DNA of 37,405 nt from NCBI GenBank assembly GCA_001657315.1, contig LYSV01000104.1:1-37405 (forward strand), written 5' to 3'. Of this stretch, positions 32,833-37,405 are shown piece after piece; position 1 is the first letter of the stretch; every line of letters starts with the position of its first letter. The position numbers and the translations under genes were made by a program. This DNA comes from Flammeovirgaceae bacterium BBD 1991-12. Lineage in GTDB: Bacteria > Bacteroidota > Bacteroidia > Cytophagales > Cyclobacteriaceae. A model generated the notes under the pieces. The model made no database searches. It was given only the letters and a program-made list of their open reading frames with translations, and was not told the DNA's origin.

Positions 32833-35800
32833 ATGTTCAGAATAAGAATCAGATACTATCTGCTGCTGGCAGGGGTCATTTTGTCTCACATAGGTATTGC
32901 GCAAAATACAGTTCGGGAATTGCTTACCAATACACCTCCTCCACCAAATGCTGCCGGCTTGGGTAAGTTTGGAGAGGTGCCGGTGGGCACCTATACGGGC
33001 ATTCCTGAGATCAACATCCCACTATATGAACTTAAAGGTAGAGAACTCAGCTTACCAATTTCTCTGACCTATCATGCGGGAGGTTTGAAGGTAGAGGAAA
33101 TATCCTCCTGGGTGGGTGCCGGCTGGAGTTTGAATGCTGGTGGAGCTATTTCAAGGTCTATCAATGGGTTTACGGATTTTAAAAGTAGGGATGGGGTTCA
33201 GGACAACTTTGGGATTGCCACCCCTATTACCTACGGCAACTTTGGCGTTCAAGTAAGTGGGCGATGGGTACCCAAGGGTATCCTGACTGACTGCTCCATA
33301 CAACGTGAGGACAATACTGTGGATGACTCGCCAAATAATGTCGGTTATATCTCGGACATGCTCTTTGAAAACTACTGGGATACAGAGCCTGACATGTTCT
33401 ATTTCAATTTTGGAGGCTTAAGCGGTAAATTCTTCTTTGATGAAAACAGAATAATTCGGCTGAACCAACCGGTGGACCTTGATTTTGAGTTTTATCCACA
33501 AAAAGATGAAGACCACTGGGCCATCAAAACCTTGAATGGTACAGTATACACATTTGGAGGTGAGGTCCGTGATGCGGGTAACAATGAAGTAGATAGTTGG
33601 ATTGAATGGACAAGATCACATTTTCCTCGTGGTATGTCAGTGTCCACCACCCAGGCCAGTACATGGTATTTAAGAAGCATTATTTCGACTTCCGGGGAAC
33701 GTATCGATTTCAAATATGAACGGGAGATGTATGAGTATTCCATTCTTTCAGGAGGAGCAAGCTTTGAGTATGACACCGGTTGCGAACCTGCCGGGACGAA
33801 CTGTTCCACACCTTCCGGGTATGCTTCTGTTACCAAAATCGAGACAGAAGGGTTGTTTCTGAAAGAGATTTTACTTTCGTATCCCGACAGCAGTTCTACC
33901 ATTGTCAGGTTTATATCAGCGAACGACCGATTGGATGGTGATGGCAACCCGGGAGTGGTTACCATTAACAATCCGATCAAAAGAAGACTTGACAAGATCC
34001 AGGTAATCGAGAAGAGTAGTAGTGGAGTGGAGACAGTCCTGAGAGAGTTCAGATTGGCACATGAAAAGTTAAGCAACAAATTATGGCTCACTAGTGTACA
34101 AGAAGTTGGGTTATACCAGGGGACGGCCTCTAAACCTCCCTACAGTTTTGATTATTACGAACATGAAGCGTTTCCGAATCGAACTTCCAAAGCTTCCGAT
34201 CTATGGGGATATTATAATGGAAAGGACGGAAATATGGGGTTTACACCAAAGGTGGCTTATGATCATGGAGGTTTTCCACATAGCCGGGTAAGTGGTAGTT
34301 CAAAAGAGCCGTCGGAAATCCATGCCAAGTATGGTGTCTTGACAAAGATCAATTATCCTACGGGAGGCTATACTCAATTTGAATATGAAAATAACCGAGC
34401 TAAAAATTTTAGTGTTTACAAAAGGCAAGACTTTGGAGATTTGGAGGTTTGCCGTGGATATAGTGCCGCTGTACCTTGCAATGCCTTACTACCTGTGGAT
34501 ACCACATTTTCCATTCAGGCTTCCGGGGATTACGAGTTTGATGTAGACATCATTCACCCTTACACTTCAACGCCGGCAGTAAAAGTATGCAGGAAATACC
34601 TCGTTTCAGGGTATGCAACAAGCTGCCATGGTACTTCTGATTTCAAACAACCCTTTACCGTAAGTGGTACAGAGCATGATATCTTATTGACGTACAGTAT
34701 TACAGGTTCACAAGCCGGCCAACCAGCAAATAGTATTTTGATAAAAAGGGGGGCGGTAGTCGAGGAAGAGATTTCCATTTCAAAAGGTTATGCCAGTTCT
34801 GGTACCATCAATTTAAATTTACCACCGGGCGATTATGAGATCTCAGCAAACGCCATCAATGTCGCCAACCACGAAGTATGGGGTGACTTGGTAAAACAGG
34901 TGTATGAAGCACCCAATCCGACCTATATTGTCAAGCTCAGTAAAGATGGTACAACCATTGAACAATTTACCGAAACAGGCAACTTCACCCAAACCTTGGG
35001 GCAGGGAAAGTATAAAGTTGAAATCGTCCAAATAGATCGCCAGGTGACCGGTGCCAAAGCACAGTGCTTAGTGAGACAACTGAGTTCAGAGTACTATACC
35101 AGTGACCTTAGCGCAGGGCTGCGTGTAAAGCGGGTTCGGATTCATGATGGCATGGACTCCGGCAGGGACATTATTAAAAGATACGAATACATAGACTCTT
35201 TGGGTGTATCTACCGGAGTGTTGATGAGAAAGCCGGTTACCTATTACACCACCGCTGCCGTTTATAATAACCAATTTGGGGACTTTTGTTACTTTAACAC
35301 CTACGGCTCCAGTAGTGTATATCCACTCAGTACCAGTGCCTCAGGCAATTTTGTGGGCTACGGTCAAGTGAACGTCTATTATGGTGAAAATGGGGAGAAC
35401 GGGAAGTCCACCTTTGAGTATTCTAATTACGCAGACGGTACAGGTAACAATACTGCAACGATTCGATTTAAATGTTCATTTTTTTCCGTTGGGGGATTAT
35501 TAGTACCGGGAACCCCTGGTTTCAGTTATGCCCATAAAAATGGCAACCTTAAACAGCAGATTGACTATAAAAATGACCAGGGTGTTTTTAAGATGGTTAA
35601 CAGAGTAGTTAATACTTACAATGAGACTTTTTTTGATACCCATGGGCTAAAGATAACTTCTCTGCCTCTGCCGCCAAGTAAACAATCCTTGTGGGATTGG
35701 AATCCCAGTGCACCTTGTGGTCCTGTTATGTATAAACATTACAAGATCAGGACCGGATTTTCCCGACTTGACAGCTCTAAAGTGACGGTTTATGATAATG

Positions 35801-36540
35801 CCGGGAGAGCATTACAAACTACATCGGGATACGAATACTATTCAAACCATTTACCTCGCTGGCAGAGTGTAAAAGACAGTGATGGGGTATGGAATTATAC
35901 ACACTACAGCTATTTGAATGGTACAGACCTTATACAAGAGGAAAGAAAAAGCCTGGGTGCTCACGATAATGCACCCATATTTGGAAGAGCTACAGAATAT
36001 GAGCAATACCGCCCGAAAACTATCTTTTTCCATGAATTGCTTCTGGACGGCGGAACACCGGATTCCGAAACAGGAATAGGAATTTTTGGAGTCACAAACT
36101 ATAAGAAAAGAGTGACCTATGAATATGACAGCTACAAAAACCCTAGCCAACAGGAAGTAGACGGGCATACCACAGCTTTTATATGGAACGCAAATAAAAC
36201 ACAGATCATTGCTAAGATCGAAAATGCTTCTTATGACACGAGTGGTAATCTTAAAGACAGGTTGGGTAATAGTTACTCTTCGGGTGACGTGAACCTCTTG
36301 TCTTTCTTTACCGGTACGACTGCTGAATTTTTGCTAAAATTCCAGGCCTTACGGCAAGCATTGCCCGCTGCGGAAGTTACTGCCTACACCCACCAAAAAG
36401 GAGTGGGGGTGACCAGCATTACCGATAACAATGGGTTGACTACCTACTACAAGTACGATCCGCTGGGAAGATTGGAGCTCACACGGGATCAAGACAATAA
36501 TATTGTTTCTAGGCATTCCTATAAATACAGCAATGAATAA
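32833..36540 (+). CDS. Secreted RHS/YD-repeat-like protein
   Basis: A 1235-residue exported protein with a signal peptide ending SHIGIAQ. The N-terminal part contains the Bacteroidota RHS-type lead-in: GKFGEVPVGTYTGIPEINIP, then LPISLTYHAGGLKVEEISSW and VGAGWSLNAGGAISR. The middle is a long beta-rich region without a named family. The C-terminus shows YD-type repeats (TDNNGLTTYYKYDPLGRLEL, RDQDNNIVSRHSYKY). There is no toxin domain and no C-terminal sorting signal. The end overlaps the start of the next gene by 8 bp, so the two products are made together. In Cytophagales such pairs precede or form large RHS surface proteins; role unknown. Confidence 0.8.
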   Translation: MFRIRIRYYLLLAGVILSHIGIAQNTVRELLTNTPPPPNAAGLGKFGEVPVGTYTGIPEINIPLYELKGRELSLPISLTYHAGGLKVEEISSWVGAGWSLNAGGAISRSINGFTDFKSRDGVQDNFGIATPITYGNFGVQVSGRWVPKGILTDCSIQREDNTVDDSPNNVGYISDMLFENYWDTEPDMFYFNFGGLSGKFFFDENRIIRLNQPVDLDFEFYPQKDEDHWAIKTLNGTVYTFGGEVRDAGNNEVDSWIEWTRSHFPRGMSVSTTQASTWYLRSIISTSGERIDFKYEREMYEYSILSGGASFEYDTGCEPAGTNCSTPSGYASVTKIETEGLFLKEILLSYPDSSSTIVRFISANDRLDGDGNPGVVTINNPIKRRLDKIQVIEKSSSGVETVLREFRLAHEKLSNKLWLTSVQEVGLYQGTASKPPYSFDYYEHEAFPNRTSKASDLWGYYNGKDGNMGFTPKVAYDHGGFPHSRVSGSSKEPSEIHAKYGVLTKINYPTGGYTQFEYENNRAKNFSVYKRQDFGDLEVCRGYSAAVPCNALLPVDTTFSIQASGDYEFDVDIIHPYTSTPAVKVCRKYLVSGYATSCHGTSDFKQPFTVSGTEHDILLTYSITGSQAGQPANSILIKRGAVVEEEISISKGYASSGTINLNLPPGDYEISANAINVANHEVWGDLVKQVYEAPNPTYIVKLSKDGTTIEQFTETGNFTQTLGQGKYKVEIVQIDRQVTGAKAQCLVRQLSSEYYTSDLSAGLRVKRVRIHDGMDSGRDIIKRYEYIDSLGVSTGVLMRKPVTYYTTAAVYNNQFGDFCYFNTYGSSSVYPLSTSASGNFVGYGQVNVYYGENGENGKSTFEYSNYADGTGNNTATIRFKCSFFSVGGLLVPGTPGFSYAHKNGNLKQQIDYKNDQGVFKMVNRVVNTYNETFFDTHGLKITSLPLPPSKQSLWDWNPSAPCGPVMYKHYKIRTGFSRLDSSKVTVYDNAGRALQTTSGYEYYSNHLPRWQSVKDSDGVWNYTHYSYLNGTDLIQEERKSLGAHDNAPIFGRATEYEQYRPKTIFFHELLLDGGTPDSETGIGIFGVTNYKKRVTYEYDSYKNPSQQEVDGHTTAFIWNANKTQIIAKIENASYDTSGNLKDRLGNSYSSGDVNLLSFFTGTTAEFLLKFQALRQALPAAEVTAYTHQKGVGVTSITDNNGLTTYYKYDPLGRLELTRDQDNNIVSRHSYKYSNE

Positions 36541-37405
36541 TATAAGTAAACTTTTACATCTAACATGCTTTTTCATTTGGATGACATCGATGCCATTCAT
36601 CGTTCAAAGCCAAAGCATATATGATGACTATTATCAGTATTGGAATTACGATGAGTTTTTAACCAATCCTACTGGTGGAGGTGGTGGGGTTACAGTAAGG
36701 ATCCAAGATGATATTCTTACGGTGACCTTTAGTGCAGGGTTTAATGAGTCTACTTTAAAAACAGGAAATATAAAATTTATTGATTCTAATCCCCCCTTAC
36801 CTTCTGGCTTCATATCTTTAGGACAAATAATATCTTCAAGTCAGGGGACACAATACGGGGCTAGCTTGTCTAATGGGCATTTAGCTATACAAGTCTGGGG
36901 TTCTTTCGCTCCTTTGATACACCAGTTTTCAGGTACCTTTACGCTTGATTTACGAGCTCATTTATGTTCTACTATTGCACCTCCACTGGCTTTCAATGTG
37001 TCTTCACATAGTTGTGGTCCTAAAACCTTAACAAAATCCGGTACTGTTCCAGCCGGTGTGACCTGGTATTGGCAAGGAACGGACCCCGATGGATATGATG
37101 ACAGTGCTTCAAAGAATGCTACTGTTTATAGCTATTCGGCACAGAGTTCAGGCACCTACTACCTTCGGTCAAAATCAGACATCGGTTGTTGGAGCAGTTC
37201 TACGGCGGTGTCCGTTTCAGTAAATGAAAGGCCAGCTAACCCACCGACTCCATTCATTGCCACCCAAAGTTGTGGGTTCGCAGTTCTTCAATTTACGGGT
37301 AGCCCACCAGCAGACGTGCGATGGCACTGGCAAACCACATCACAAGGGCAAGATCCGACTACGAGTAGCATGGCAAGCCAAACGATAACTTCAAATTCTG
37401 CTCAT
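36533..37405 (+). CDS. Secreted Ig-like-module protein, probably RHS-associated, 3'-truncated by window end
   Basis: The frame opens at the ATG at 36533 and runs without a stop to the last base (291 codons). A signal peptide ending near FIVQSQS is followed by a Gly-rich linker (PTGGGGG) and a beta-rich domain. From about residue 160 there are Cys-containing modules of roughly 85 residues: SCGPKTLTKSG...VTWYWQ...GTYYLRSKSDIGCWSSST, then NPPTPF, then SCGFAVLQF...VRWHWQ. Tandem modules of this type are found ahead of an RHS core in Bacteroidota. The start overlaps the previous gene (ATGAATAA). The C-terminal identity, including any toxin, lies outside the window. Confidence 0.78.
   Translation, partial: MNNISKLLHLTCFFIWMTSMPFIVQSQSIYDDYYQYWNYDEFLTNPTGGGGGVTVRIQDDILTVTFSAGFNESTLKTGNIKFIDSNPPLPSGFISLGQIISSSQGTQYGASLSNGHLAIQVWGSFAPLIHQFSGTFTLDLRAHLCSTIAPPLAFNVSSHSCGPKTLTKSGTVPAGVTWYWQGTDPDGYDDSASKNATVYSYSAQSSGTYYLRSKSDIGCWSSSTAVSVSVNERPANPPTPFIATQSCGFAVLQFTGSPPADVRWHWQTTSQGQDPTTSSMASQTITSNSAH

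Overview
The window comes from a member of the Bacteroidota, most likely a marine Cytophagales-type bacterium. The reasons are a SusC/SusD pair, Bacteroidota-type outer-membrane lipoproteins, weak Shine-Dalgarno sites, a PKD-type surface lipoprotein and a secreted RHS/Ig-like gene pair. No rRNA, tRNA, CRISPR array or transposase was seen.

Layout. (1) 88-3399, minus strand: an antitoxin/toxin pair followed by a large SF1 helicase with a nuclease-like C-terminus. (2) 3495-7540, minus strand: a tightly overlapping cluster of S-adenosylmethionine decarboxylase (TTG start), voltage-gated K+ channel, membrane-anchored spermidine-synthase-like protein and Tat-exported FAD oxidoreductase. (3) 7773-12298: housekeeping and hypothetical genes, namely a secreted protein, a lipoprotein, 3-hydroxybutyryl-CoA dehydrogenase, a CvfB-like S1 protein and a TPR-like lipoprotein. 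Their spacers hold unusual 7-bp and 8-bp period arrays. (4) 12446-14851, minus strand: a GH31 glycosidase. (5) 14852-15394: a divergent control region with two LacI-type operators and a FadR/GntR-type operator. (6) 15395-32358: an alginate utilisation locus. (7) 32833 to the end: an RHS/YD-type secreted protein and the start of a second, Ig-like-module protein that runs off the window.

The alginate locus reads as a complete pathway. A FadR-family regulator precedes SusC/SusD (uptake), a PKD/CBM-like surface lipoprotein, a PL7 lyase lipoprotein, a PL6 lyase, a PL17 oligoalginate lyase, KdgF (linearises unsaturated uronate), an MFS uronate transporter, an SDR reductase (DEH to 2-keto-3-deoxygluconate) and KdgK (KDG kinase). 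A second PL7 carrying a CBM32-like domain follows as its own unit. The final KDPG aldolase is not in the window.

Two genes of this operon (PL6 and kdgF) are each broken by a single-base frameshift at a homopolymer (T6 at 22902-22907 and C4 at 27163-27166). These may be sequencing errors, real mutations or slippage sites. The most unusual non-coding structure is the mirror-symmetric pair of compound arrays (8-bp period next to 7-bp period) that flank the CvfB-like gene in opposite orientation. The right-hand copy begins inside that gene's stop codon. A separate 13-unit heptamer array lies at 12349-12439.
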